Positions 1-11,033 of a stretch of DNA of 64,000 nt are shown in pieces. The stretch's first letter is position 1, and each line of letters begins with the position of its first letter. Below the pieces are notes generated by a model. It made no database searches. It was not told the origin of the DNA and saw only the letters and a program-made list of their open reading frames with translations. The stretch comes from Antedon mediterranea (taxonomy: Eukaryota; Echinodermata; Crinoidea; Comatulida; Antedonidae), in the NCBI RefSeq assembly GCF_964355755.1, contig NC_092673.1, positions 18,107,001 through 18,171,000 on the forward strand. The letters are read 5' to 3'. The position numbers were made by a program, and so were the translations under genes.

Positions 1-268
1 TCACATAATGTCTGTTGTCAGTATTATACACCAGTAACATTGCAAAATAAGGTAATGTACAGGGATTTGCTAGTGTAATAGGCTAACATTCTATAGATAT
101 GCTGTGGTAAACCATTCTATTTTGTTCTACTCATTTATTAATAATGATAATTATGATTATTTACCACAATATTTAGCAGCAATTGTTGTTGTTTGTATTG
201 ACAAAAAACAAACAATTTCACATAATGTCTGTTGTCAGTATTATACACCAGTAACATTGCAAAATAAG
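1..268 (+). pseudogene. Two truncated ankyrin-exon units
   Basis: The 3' ends of ankyrin exons (27-51 and 244-268) are followed by the normal GTAATG donor. The usual acceptor and the first ~85 nt of the exon are missing: the phrase GTCAGTATT runs straight into TACACCAGTAACATTG. Both units carry the same deletion, so the truncated unit was itself duplicated. They probably do not contribute a full repeat, although a cryptic CCAG lies at the junction. Confidence 0.6.
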
Positions 269-487
269 GTAATGTACAGGGATTTGCTAGTGTAATAGGC
301 TAACATTCTATAGATATGATGTGGTAAACCATTCTATTTTGTTCTACTCATTTATTAATAATGATAATTATGATTATTTACCACTTTATTTAGTAGCAAT
401 TGTTGTTGTTTGTATTGACAAAAAACAAACAATTTCACATAATGTCTGTTGTCAGTATTTATAAACTTTATTATGATTCCTTTCCAG

Positions 488-598
488 AATGGTGACACTC
501 CATTACATTCATATCTGAAGAGTGGTGTATATGCACCTACCTTAGAAATAGTGACTTGTCTCATTCAGCATGGGGCACCAGTAGCATTGCAAAATAAG
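488..598 (+). CDS. Ankyrin-repeat exon (37 codons)
   Basis: The exon runs from after TTTCCAG to before GTAATG and is 111 nt, phase 0 at both ends. It begins NGDTPLHSYL and contains TLEIVTCLIQHGAPVALQNK, a single ankyrin repeat: TPLH turn and first helix, second helix with IVTCLIQHGA, then the loop. The 5' part of this gene lies before the window. Ankyrin repeats bind protein partners; the partner here is unknown. Adding or losing this exon would not disturb the frame. Confidence 0.8.
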
Positions 599-2018
599 GT
601 AATGTACAGGGATTTGCTAGTGTAATAAGCTAACATTATATAGATCTGCTGAAGTAAACCATTTAATGAGAGAAAAAAGTAAGCACATTAACAAAAATCA
701 AATTTTATTAAAACAAACCAAATAAAAAAATAACTAAATAGTTATATTTGATTTATGATAACTGATTTAAAGTGTACAGTTACCTATCATATAACATAAA
801 TCTTTAATTTTCTTAATGAACAAAAAAATCTATTTTATTTTATATATTCAGTCATTAATTAACAATTATTGACAATGGTCTAATTAATTGTAAATATGAA
901 ATAAAATGCGACAACTACTAAACAACTAAAAATGTTTATGTTAAAAAAATTAATAGAATCTGATTTTAATAAAAAATAATTATTAATTAATAACCTGCTC
1001 CCTCCCTTACCTTAAAAAAATGCTTCTGTCATTCTATCCAGCTAATTATAAACATGGCCTTAAACTACATCTGGAGATCCTTTTCCAACCTAGGATCTTT
1101 TTGTTCAAACATTTTGCCACAAAATGAAGAGAAATGTACACAATGTTTTGTTAGTTTTCAAAATCTAAATTGTTTGAGTAATGCAATTTAAAAAGAAAGG
1201 TACAGTAATATGAAATTATTCTTTTCAAACTGAATGCTTTTAAGAAAAGTTCTGTCTCTTTATCTTATGACTTTTTTGGAAATATGATTTCTTGTTAAAA
1301 TATAATATACTAGTAAGTGCTCACAGATGCTTTTTGAATACATGAACTTTGGTAGATAACTGAAAATTGCACTGTACACAAAGCAAATGAATACAGATAT
1401 GATGGAATTTATGTAGTCAAATATAATTGTCATCCTGAGAATTACCTTCATTTTGTTTATTACATGGTATTGTTCACCAAATTCCTGTCTTGGTACATTT
1501 GATGATGGGATGGTATCAGGCTTCATGATATGATATGATTTTCATTGAGGCAAATGGTTTAAACTAAATTTGTTATCGTTAATATCTAACTTAACTTAAA
1601 TGATATTGGTTTCATTGGGTGTTAAAAATCAGTACTAAAAGGATGTACCAACTTTCTCTACCATTGAGTATAAATTCTAGAAGTTGCACTTAATTTACTG
1701 AAATTTCCCATTACCTAAATTTATATATAAATTCATTTAACTGCTTATTGGTCTCATATTGTTAACATCTAAACATTTGTTTGTACAATTTTATGAAATA
1801 TGTATTTTATTAATGTTCAAATTTTGTGATTGATATTGTACAGTAAGTAGATTTTAATGATTACTTACATTAAGTAATAGGCTAACAATCACTAGATCTG
1901 AACCATGGTAATATATTATATTTATATTTTGTTTTCATTTATCAATAATGATAATTAGGATTTTATCACATTATTTAGCAGTAATTGTTGTTGTTTGTAT
2001 TTACAAAAAAAACCAATT
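599..2018 (+). other. Intron between ankyrin exons
   Basis: AT-rich intron. The part at about 620-1190 is copied at about 2880-3460 and again at 3540-3910; all share the phrase CTGCTCCCTCCCTT and a following CCAGCTAATTA. The rest (about 1200-1960) looks unique. I see no exon or RNA gene in it. Confidence 0.6.
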
Positions 2019-2074
2019 TCACATAATGTCTGTTGTCAGTATTTATAAACTTCATGATTATCATTCCTTTCCAG

Positions 2075-2194
2075 GGTGGTAACACTCCATTACATTCATA
2101 TCTGAGGAATCGTGGATATACAACAACTATACCTACCTTAGAAATAGTGACTTGTCTCATTCAGCATGGGGCACCAGTAGCATTGCAAAATAAG
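2075..2194 (+). CDS. Ankyrin-repeat exon (40 codons)
   Basis: 120 nt, phase 0 to 0, acceptor TTTCCAG and donor GTAAAT. It begins GGNTPLHSYL and ends HGAPVALQNK. It is three or four residues longer than its sister repeats in the loop after the first helix (RNRGYTTTIPTLE), so the loop length varies between copies while the second helix is invariant. Confidence 0.8.
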
Positions 2195-2414
2195 GTAAAT
2201 GTACAGGGATTTGCTAGTGTAATAGGCTAACATTCTATAGATATGCTGTGGTAAACCATTCTATTTTGTTCTACTCATTTATTAATAATGATAATTATGA
2301 TTATTTACCACAATATTTAGCAGCAATTGTTGTTGTTTGTATTGAAAAAAAACAAACAATTTCACATAATGTCTGTTGTCAGTATTTATAAACTTCATGA
2401 TGATTCATTTCCAG

Positions 2415-2522
2415 TATGGTGAAACTCTATTACATTCATATCTGGAGAGTGGATATACACCTACCTTAGAAATAGTGACTTGTCTCATTCAGCATGGGGC
2501 ACCAGTAGCATTGCAAAAGAAG
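2415..2522 (+). CDS. Ankyrin-repeat exon (36 codons), slightly decayed
   Basis: 108 nt, phase 0 to 0, acceptor TTTCCAG and donor GTAATG. It begins YGETLLHSYL, so the hallmark TPLH has become TLLH and the Asp/Asn at the turn is Tyr. It ends VALQKK rather than VALQNK. It is still open and spliceable, but is the most diverged of the four full copies. Confidence 0.72.
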
Positions 2523-2740
2523 GTAATGTACAGGGATTTGCTAGTGTAATAGGCTAACATTCTATAGATATGCTGTGGTAAACCATTCTATTTTGTTCTA
2601 CTCATTTATTAATAATGATAATTATGATTATTTACCACTTTATTTAGCATTAATTGTTGTTGTTTGTATTAAAAAAAAACCCAATTTCACATAATGTCTG
2701 TTGTCAGTATTTATATAACATGATTTTGATTCCTTTCCAG

Positions 2741-2848
2741 GATGGTGACACTCCATTACATTCATATCTGAGGAGGCAATATAAACCTACCTTAGAAATA
2801 GTGACTTGTCTCATTGAGCATGGGTCACCAGTAGCATTGCAAAATAAG
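2741..2848 (+). CDS. Ankyrin-repeat exon (36 codons)
   Basis: 108 nt, phase 0 to 0, acceptor CTTTCCAG and donor GTAATG. It begins DGDTPLHSYL, the best match to the ankyrin consensus in the array, then RRQYKPTLEIVTCLIEHGS and VALQNK. This is the last intact member before the capping repeat exon at 5066. Confidence 0.8.
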
Positions 2849-3913
2849 GTAATGTACAGGGATTTGCTAGTATAATAGGCTAACATTCTATAGATCTGCT
2901 GAAGTAAACCATTCAATGAGAGAAAAAAGTAAGCACATTAACAAAAATCAAATTTTATTAAAAGAAACCTAATTAAAATAATAACTAAACAGTTATATAT
3001 GATTTATGATAACTAAATCAAATAACATTTATCTTTTTTCTTAATGAACAAAAACAATCTACTTGTAATTTGTTATATTCAGGTGAATCAGTATAATTTT
3101 GTTTAAATACTTTGTACCATAAAATAAATATATATTGCTCATATGTAGCTGTAAAGATAACAACAATTGAAAATGGTCTAATTAATTATAAATATGAAAT
3201 AAAATGAGGCAACTACAGTATGTTCACAAATAATAAAATAGCAAACAAAAATGTTTGTGTTATTGTTAACAAAATTAATAGAATCTGATTTTAATAAAAA
3301 AGAATTAGTAATTGTTAATAACCTTGCTCCCTCCCTTACCTTCCAAAAAAAATACTTGCGTCAGTATATCCAGCTAATTACAGTTTGAATATGGCCTTAA
3401 AGAGATCCTTTTCCAGCATTTTTTTTTTTTGCAAACATTTTGCCACAAATGGAAGAGAAATGTAAATAATGTTTAGTTTATAGTGGTTTCCAAAATCTAA
3501 AAATGTTCGAGCAATGCAATTGGACATTTTTTTATATTCAGGTGAATCAGTATAATTTTGTTTACATATTTTTGACCGTAAAACAAATATAAATTGGTCA
3601 TATGTAGCTGTAAAGATAACAATGATTGACAATGGTCTAATTAATTGTAAAGATGAAATAAAATAGGACAACTACATTGATTAATAATAAAATAACAAAT
3701 AAAAAATGCTTATGTCAAAAAAATAATAGAATCTGATTTTAATAAAAAAATAATTATTAATTAATAACCTGCTCCCTCCCTTGCCTTACAAAAAATGCTT
3801 CTGTCAGTCTATCCAGCTAATTATAAACATGACCTTAAAGAGATCCTTATCCAACCTAGAATATTTTTGTGCAAAAATTTTGCCACAAAAGGAAGAGAAA
3901 TGTAAATATTTTG
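2849..3913 (+). repeat. Duplicated intron spacer, two further copies
   Basis: The intron segment following the ankyrin exon at 488 is repeated here in two partial copies (about 2880-3460 and 3540-3910), with shared phrases such as TTTTGCCACAAA and CTCCCTCCCTT. The homologous but uninterrupted stretches near 1150 and 3475 serve as empty sites for the transposon at 3917. Confidence 0.65.
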
Positions 3914-3916
3914 TTA

Positions 3917-4426
3917 GGGCGTGTGTCTATTGAAAAATAAAAAAAGAATGGTTTTTTTTGGAAACCGGTTTCGGCAGTTGTTTATAAATAAATATCGCGT
4001 TGCAGCTCAATTTTTACTCCAATAAAACCGGTTCCGTCCATGTGCGTTATGAATGATGTCATTATACACACCACAATGCAGTTCGTTAGGCGGAGGCGCA
4101 ATTGGATCAAGGTCATGTTTACTTTTCCAAGAATTGCATCCATTTCATAGAAGGAGGCAGGTAATCCTGTCATTATTACCTGAAACGTTATTGTGGTCCT
4201 TGGTTAAAGTATAGGTAGGCCTACATCACACCCTCCGATATTGTCAAGTTGAACTCGTCTAGCTTTCACACGCTTTACAATATTCCTAAAAACATGTACG
4301 CAAGTCTTTCTTCCGACTCTCGGCAAGTCCCCTCACCGTTTTTTTGTGGGGACTCATTTCTGCTGGCAAGAAAAAACCGTTCTTAAAAAGAACGGTATTC
4401 AAAACCGTATCAATAGAAACAGGCCC
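3917..4426. mobile_element. PIF/Harbinger-like MITE with 3-bp TTA duplication
   Basis: The terminal inverted repeats are GGGCGTGTGTCTATTGA on the left and, read on the other strand, GGGCCTGTTTCTATTGA on the right. They are flanked by TTA at 3914-3916 and 4427-4429. Sister copies of the intron near 1150 and 3475 lack the insert. A 3-bp TTA duplication with GGG-starting termini is typical of PIF/Harbinger. There is no transposase frame in the 510 bp, so it is non-autonomous. The family assignment is inference. Confidence 0.7.
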
Positions 4427-4439
4427 TTAGTGGTTTCCA

Positions 4440-4575
4440 AATTTTAGCAGTAATTGTTATTGTTTGTATTGTCAAGAAACAACACAATTTCACATAATGT
4501 CTGTTGTCAGTATTTATAAACTTCATGATTATGATTCCTTTCCAGGATGTCGACACTCCATTTTTCTCTTTTTAC
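4440..4575 (+). pseudogene. Decayed ankyrin-exon unit
   Basis: The intron lead-in (CACATAATGTCTGTTGTCAG), the acceptor TTTCCAG and the first five codons (GATGTCGACACTCCA) of an ankyrin exon are recognisable at 4546. The similarity then stops and runs into T-rich sequence without the helices or the donor. It is the 3'-most broken unit of the array. Confidence 0.65.
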
Positions 4576-5065
4576 ATGTAGCAAGTTGTTTGGATGTAAA
4601 TATCAAAGTAGTCTACTATTGAACAGTTCCAGCTTTTTTTTTTTTTTTATTTCATTGGTATTTGAATAATATCCAAATATTATTTGCTGTGACATTTTGG
4701 TATTTATATTATTGCTCAAACATTTTAACAAATCTTCCTACTGTTCCAAAGTAAACTTGTATTCAATTTATCTCTCTCTTCCATCTTTCAATGTTGAAGG
4801 CGGTAGACGATAAACGGCAGCGCTCAAGTTTTGATACAGAAGTTATAGGTGGCGTTTATTTCTATTCACATCCTAATTTACAACCAATGTTAAAAAATAG
4901 TATATCTACGTGTTATCATGTGATGCTCTTTCATCCAATCGCTAGATGGTAAATGTTTGAGCCATGATATAATACTGTATGTATGTGATGCGTAATTGAA
5001 GTGTGTTATATTGTATATCAATAATTTCTCAAAACTACTAATAACTAAACCCATTTTTTTAATAG

Positions 5066-5150
5066 GATGGAAATACACCTGTCTCTATTTTAGAAAGTAA
5101 CAGGCTGATAAGTGACCAAAGAAAAACTGAAATTTTAAACTTCTTAGAAG
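5066..5150 (+). CDS. Last (capping) ankyrin exon
   Basis: 85 nt, acceptor TTTTTTAATAG, donor GTAAGT, phase 0 in and phase 1 out. It reads DGNTPVSILESN and then ISDQRKTEILNFLE. The DGNTP turn and the helix ending ILNFLE are ankyrin-like, but the sequence is more polar and unlike the tandem copies, as expected of a C-terminal cap. From this exon on, the gene switches to phase-1 introns. Confidence 0.72.
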
Positions 5151-6948
5151 GTAAGTGAAGTTTTAATTATTGAAATTTTAGGATCAACTAGTTTCATTGC
5201 AAACGATAAAGATTTGATTTCTCATCAAGTGAAGAAGAATGTCCAGATAAAGAAAATTAACATTTATGATATATCATTCACAGGTTTATTATAGATTAAA
5301 TGATTCAGTGGGATAGTAGTATACATGGAAGTTGTGATATGTTGCAAGATGTAAATTATTTTGCTATTAATACGATAAAAATAACACAAAAACGCACACT
5401 TTAAAATTCCTTTGAAATAAAAATATTAAATAAATCATTTTTCAAATCAAATCAATCTCTTTATTCAATACATCAAAACAGTACACATAACAAAAATAAA
5501 GAGATTTTAATGATGATGATGATGATTTTAAGATGAAAGGGACCTCCAATAAACCTCAAGGGGCTTGTGATAGGAGGCCCACTTTAAACTAGTTACAATA
5601 ATCGTATAGACGAATAGGCCATGGATCAACAGGGGATGCGCATTGTTAAGGAATATTTGAACTTTATTAATTGCACATAAATGTAAATGTAGATTTTTTT
5701 TTTTTTAATGTAATCTATTTTATATATAATGCTATTGTACAATTGGTATTCGCATTCAAGGCAAACAATTTAAGATAGGAGGAGATAAATATTGAATATA
5801 AAAATCCAAATTTCTTGTTAAATCCCATTTTTTGTTTCCACAATGGATGAATTTCCTTCACACACTTTAAAGCCAGCTTAAGAATACTATTTCTCTGTAT
5901 GTAAAATTAAACATCATGCATAATGTATTTTACCTTCACTCCTACAATTGTATTATCTTATACCAGGGGTGGATCTAGTCAACTTTATTAATTGCATATA
6001 AATGTAAATGTAGATTATATATTTTTTTTTAGATTGTCGATATGGGACAAACACATTTTTTTTTTCTTGACGCCCGGAAATAGCATCTGAAGCGTTTTGG
6101 CTGGTCGATTCTTGTCATATAATTATCTAAATATATGTTGATATAAAGTTTGCGGTACACCATGTATATAAGTTTTGAAAAGAACTGTTGAGTTTCTTGA
6201 TGTTTCGATCAATATTCTTTGATCGTCCTCAGGAGAGAGAATGCAGAAAGTCCAGGAAACTGGGAATATAAGTGGAATATGATATATAAATATAGTTTGG
6301 TTTTAAAGCCTGTTTTCTTGTCGATGCAGCGAGTTTCGTTGATTTGCGTTGAATTTTTTTTTGTTAAAGTTGAAAAAAATAATAACGATGATCGATCCGG
6401 ATAGGTAATATTTACACATTTTTACATAATCGCGTTCATAGTTTCTTGGATCTCGTGAGCGTTGAAGTGACACGCGGATGTGAAGTTTTGCAGAACCAAG
6501 ACCGTCCACAGCAGCCGTGGTCGAGTGAAAATTGAAAAAGTTACAGGTTTTGATGCTTCAATCCAGCCTAGGACATGTTTTCACTTATTAATCTAGGCTT
6601 TACACTAAAGACACATTAAATTAAATTGTTTTTATATTTTAATTCACAAACTGTGATGACATAATTTGTGAACTATTTGATTGGTCAGTTGAAGTTGAAT
6701 TCAGGTCAATGATTAAAGATTTTAACGTTTTTACCTCATCTTCCTGTAAAATTGTTGTATGTAAATGGGTGGCGTGTCAATGACATTTAAAAGAATATAA
6801 AACCCCCCACACCCCCCCCCCCCCCAATTTTCCCCTGTATATAACTTCCAAGCAAATTGTAAAGCAATACATAATATTTGAGCAGTTAAATTATTGAAAA
6901 ATACACACAGAATAATAGAATATTATACAGGTATTGCCTGCTTAGAGG

Positions 6949-7063
6949 TTAAATATAAGATTTGACATCCCCGAGGGAATGTTCGAGGGAATATATATTT
7001 CCCGAAGCGCTAGTTCTCAAGAACATAATATCATTCCCAAGGGGTTGTCAAATCATATATTTT
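6949..7063. repeat. Foldback palindrome
   Basis: The left half TTAAATATAAGATTTGACAT, followed by CCCCGAGGGAATG, is matched on the opposite strand by the right half, which ends in CATTCCC, AAGGGGTTGTCAAATC and ATATATTTTA. The whole 115 bp can fold into an imperfect hairpin and looks like a short MITE. In an intron it would also give a hairpin RNA. Confidence 0.6.
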
Positions 7064-7396
7064 ACCGATATAAAAGGCGATATCTGTTATATTACATAGC
7101 CAACAACAAGTTGAATATCTACTGCTGGGTCGGGGTTAGCTAGGCCTCCTTTGTAATAAGCCTGACTAGTTAAGTGTTGCATTCACCTTACCTTGCGAAG
7201 AATAATATAAAGATAATTACTAATTAATGATTCCTTGGCAATAAAATATTCACTTAGGCCTATGTCGTTTAAATTACCAGAAGAATTTTCATCAATAAGC
7301 CTACATTAATGATAATAATATTATTATCAGGTAGGCCGCAAAAATAATAATTCGTCTTCTTCGAGGAGCCGAATCACCGGATGTTCAGCGCGCCGT

Positions 7397-8360
7397 TGTA
7401 TTGTGATGATGGACAAATCATCGCGAGTTCAAGTCTCAGTAGATGACTTTTGTTTATTTATCGCCAAACGCGAGTGTTGCCACACGAAAATTACACAGTC
7501 AATATCATCGTACTCAAGAATTTGCTGGATTTTATATGTTTAATGACAGGGACACGATAACTACGCGAAAATTACTCAGTCAATATCATCATACTCGAGG
7601 ATATATACAATTTATGATCCTCGCAGCGGTAGTCATGTGATGCAGTTTCAACCAATCACGTGAACGTATTTACATAGGCTAATTAATTTCTTCAAGCAAG
7701 TTGCGTAGCGCTGCAGGTAAAACGTTGTCTCGTGATGATGTGGGCTAATCTTCGCGAGTTCAAGTCTCAGTAGATGACACGAAAGTTACACAGTCAATAT
7801 CATGATACTTGAGAATTTTATTTATTTTATTTTTATTTTATTCAGTTGACAACCAACAGCAATGAAACCGCCACTAACAGGTTGAATCTAAACATGATAA
7901 ACTATAATAATACTCAAATAAGCAACAATAACATAAACAAAGATTGGAACATTATAGAGATTGATTTTTAATTAACCTGCAAACAAAAATGTAACTTACT
8001 ACGCCAATAAGGTTGATGTTTATATGCCACAACTCTACAGATCACACATAGACCGATGTAATGCGAATAATGTATTTTAATAACTGTCAATCACTCAATA
8101 CAACAACATGGGAATCAAAGCAACAACGAACGAACAACGCCAGCCCATGAGGGCGCACTGGCGCTATCTATCAAATCTCCTAAATCCCTTTGAAAATTGA
8201 CACGGATTTTATATGTTTAATGACAGGGACACGATAATTACTCGAAAATTACTCCGTCAATATCATCATACTCGAGGATATATACCATTTACAATCCTTG
8301 CAGTGCTACTCATATGATGCAGTTTCAACCAATCACGTTCACGTATTTACATAGGCTATG
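7397..8360. repeat. Diverged interspersed repeat, interrupted copy
   Basis: A segment with CGCGAGTTCAAGTCTCAGTA recurs at about 7420 and 7755. A longer one with GACAGGGACACGATAA, CTCGAGGATATATA and GTTTCAACCAATCACGT occurs at about 7543-7675 and again at 8218-8355. The stretch 7816-8195 separates the halves of one copy and looks inserted. The open frame at 7443-7640 is part of this repeat, not a gene. Family unknown. Confidence 0.5.
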
Positions 8361-9055
8361 TAATATAAATAAATATTTAGCCTTGCCTTGGTGGTACTGT
8401 TACTAGTACTAACTAAAAAGGGAACCATACCTGAATGTGAAAGTTGACAAACTTTTATAGGCTAAAACCAATCATATAACACTTAAGTCCAATTATGCGC
8501 AATTGCAGTTGAGTTTTTACAAGTAGTGTTAAATGCAATTCAACTTCAGTGGAAATAGAATGTACTGCACTTAAGTCAAATGTATTGCACTTAAGTCAAA
8601 TGTATTATACTTAGTTGAATACAATTGTACTTCAATGCAATGTATTGTATCAAGGTAAATTCAAGGTATTTGTCTTAAGTTTAACTTGGAGGTAACTGAT
8701 AAAATTGCTTGCCATAGCAGTGATGCTTCATCTTTGGTTCGCATATTGTTATACTGAATTCTATGTGTATAATGTTAATATATGTTGTGAATTTTCAATT
8801 ATGTATACAGTTCAAATATGAGTGGGATATTCTTGTTTTTGTATACTGGTCCCCCTTCCACAATACTTGACCCCTCTCAAATTTAGCATTAGATGCGCCC
8901 CTGCTTCAATAGGATCAAATCCCCCTTGTCATTCCCCCTCTCCAATGATCTGTGTCATGAATATTTAAAAGTGTTGCCAAGCTGACGTGACTTTTTATAT
9001 AGTTCTTTTATTTTAAAAATTATATGTAATTGTTTTGTTTTTGGTAATTTTTCAG

Positions 9056-9112
9056 ATTTACCAAGTCCTGTTAGTGATCAATTTGAGAAACTAAAGGTTG
9101 AAAAACAGAATG
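9056..9112 (+). CDS. Linker exon between ankyrin and ZU5 parts
   Basis: 57 nt, acceptor TTTTTCAG, donor GTGAGT, phase 1 at both ends. With the preceding G it reads DLPSPVSDQFEKLKVEKQN, a charged, probably helical linker. It joins the ankyrin cap exon to the ZU5 exon in frame. No domain is recognised. Confidence 0.6.
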
Positions 9113-9719
9113 GTGAGTTTAAGAATCATCATCAGAATTTACTTTTCATTGAATTATAAAGTATTCTACTATCCTTCTAAACAGGACTGTCTGTATGTCA
9201 ACCAATGCATATCTGTAGATACCTTGGCTTACTACTAGTAACAATTTCTCTCTGAAAGTTCATTTATTGGGCATCAGACATTTGCAAACACTAAGTAACT
9301 AATTGATAATATAATAATGTTGATTAAAAATCCAAAAAATCCAATATGCAAAAAAAATAAATAAACAAAGCAGAAACTGTTGGCCTACACTGTAGCTATC
9401 CACAGAATAATAGAGTATTTCAAAAAAGAGTTTGAGGGGAAAAAGTGCTTAATCAATTCAATTTCTTTTATTTCATTCTTAAATTTCATCCATACCAACA
9501 AACGTACAAACAGAAAAAAGAAAATTTGCAAACTCTAAGCTTAAATATATATGATATTTCTCCATCTACAATACATATGTTTGCAAACACAAGCAACAAG
9601 AATTTTACAACTATATTCAACATACATTGCATGAAACCTTAGATAGATTTTAGCATATACTCATTAAGGGAAAGGACACTATGTTCAATAAACATCATAC
9701 TGATGGCACTACTGATTCT

Positions 9720-10440
9720 AGAGACATTCAGTATATGGCGCAGAGCATTATTTTAGCATACATTAAGAGATCTAAATGTCTTAGATGGTCACACCAAAGG
9801 GCAGCATAATAAAGATTAATACAATAAGATCTAAAGAGGCAACATAACATTATATTAGTAATTTGCGATTGAGTGAACCCCACCCTGTCTAACTCCATTA
9901 GATACTGTAAATGGAATATATATGTTGTACAGGAGAGGGGACATAACCCCACCCTGTCTAACTACATTAGATACTGTAAATGGAATATATATGTTGTACA
10001 GGAGAGGGGACATAACCCCACCCTGTCTAACTACATTAGATACTGTAAATGGAATATATATGTTGTACAGGAGAGGGGACATAACCCCACCCTGTCTAAC
10101 TCCATTGGATACTGTGGATTGGAAACAGAGTTACCCCAATGTATCACAAAACTTTGTTTCTCATACCAACATTTGAGCAATTTAACAATACAAAGATTCA
10201 TACCATTGTTAATGAGCTTACTATGAAGAGTCCACATTGATTGACTTGATCAAAAGCCTTACTGGCATCTAGAGAGCAGGCAAAAACTGGGCTACCATTT
10301 CTATTGTAGTAGTCAATGACATGTTTTAATACAAAGATACAAGTATCAGTCGAGTGTTTTGCTTTAAATGCAAATTGGTAGTCGCTGGATTCAAGTGAGT
10401 TACCACAGTGACTGATCAAAATAAATTAAAAAAACTTAGA
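9720..10440 (-). mobile_element. LINE reverse-transcriptase fragment
   Basis: On the minus strand, open pieces give typical LINE reverse-transcriptase blocks: AKHSTDTCIFVLKHVIDYY and SLDASKAFDQVN (10419-10240), then KLLKCWYEKQSF, then VRQGGVMSPLLYNIYI. A downstream block with SYCINLYYAALWCDH follows directly. The YxDD core is missing between them, and frames shift. The fragment is dead, lies in antisense in the intron, and is truncated at both ends. Confidence 0.75.
9880..10105. repeat. 69-bp tandem repeat inside the LINE RT fragment
   Basis: A 69-bp unit (ending in the phrase GTTGTACAGGAGAGGGGACA) occurs about three times plus partial ends. Because 69 is 23 codons, the unit reads open on both strands. 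On the minus strand each unit encodes the RT segment around VRQGGVMSPLLYNIYI. The high similarity of units suggests a recent local amplification after the LINE had died. Confidence 0.85.
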
Positions 10441-10585
10441 TAATACAGAAGCTAAAGCATAGGGGTATAGTTGTTGTTATTAGTAATATCACCTGATTTA
10501 CTCTTAACAATCGGCACTAATAACTAGAATAACACATGACCATGACACAGCATATCATTAAAGCATATACTCAATAAGATATTAA

Positions 10586-11033
10586 CCCTTTAAAGACATG
10601 GCTCGCATCCCATACGGGGTAATTTACTGTCCCAGGACATGCAATCAGGCGCAGGATTGGTTAAAGCAAATAACAGAATAGGCAAATTGATTGGTTTTTT
10701 CATTGGAAAGCAGCAAATAAGCCTATCCTACAACACTGCCAAAAGCAGTCCCACTGTCCATTTGACCAATCCTGCGCTTGTTTTAAGACATGGGGCCCGT
10801 ATATGTACGGGTTGACTTTTTGGGGTCACTAAATTGCACTTTTTGAGCATTTGACCTTTGAACTAGGCAAAACAAAAATTTTTGGAAGGCTAAAACATTT
10901 CACATAATAAATCCAACAATTGCAGAAAGTTACAGCCATAAAAATGGATTTTTGCATTTTTCCTAAACCTATTAAAAATACCTTATTTATTAGCCTCTGT
11001 CACTTGTGGTAGAAACCTTGCGTCTTCAAATGG
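10586..11033. mobile_element. piggyBac-like MITE flanked by TTAA
   Basis: TTAA lies at 10582-10585 and 11034-11037. The termini CCCTTTAAAGACATGG and, on the other strand, CCATTTGAAGACGCAAG are imperfect inverted repeats. TTAA targets with CC(C/A)TTT ends suggest piggyBac. An inner inverted pair with GCGCAGGATTGG (about 10650 and 10770) adds further foldback. No transposase frame is present. Confidence 0.55.

Larger units (their letters stand above)
1..2900 (+). repeat. Tandem array of ankyrin-exon units
   Basis: A unit of about 220-340 bp recurs. Each contains an intron segment with the phrase TCACATAATGTCTGTTGTCA, an acceptor TTTCCAG, an ankyrin exon ending in CAAAATAAG, a GTAATG donor and a shared downstream intron stretch. 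Unit starts are near 1, 220, 434, 2019, 2360 and 2689. The first two have lost most of the exon. Exon and intron are amplified together, so the repeat number of the protein grows by whole-exon duplication. Confidence 0.85.
5151..9055 (+). other. Long intron with repeats
   Basis: No coding exon is seen. It holds a GAT microsatellite near 5507-5525, two direct copies of an AATTGCA(C/T)ATAAATGTAAATG segment (about 5668 and 5988), a poly-C tract near 6808-6825, a foldback at 6949-7063, diverged repeats at 7397-8360, and short direct repeats of AAGTCAAATGTATT near 8570-8610. Small open frames here have no domain and are not called. Confidence 0.6.

Noticed and set aside
4890-5078. Minus-strand 62-residue frame
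   Set aside because: It overlaps the splice-supported ankyrin cap exon on the plus strand and has no domain.
6060-6540. Possible retroelement piece around TTTGATCGTCCTCAGGAGAG
   Set aside because: The phrase recalls sequences near some retroelement ends, but no protein motif or terminal structure could be supported.
9873-10226. Plus-strand 117-residue frame with RYCKWNIYVVQE repeats
   Set aside because: Shadow of the 69-bp repeat; the minus strand carries the recognisable reverse transcriptase.
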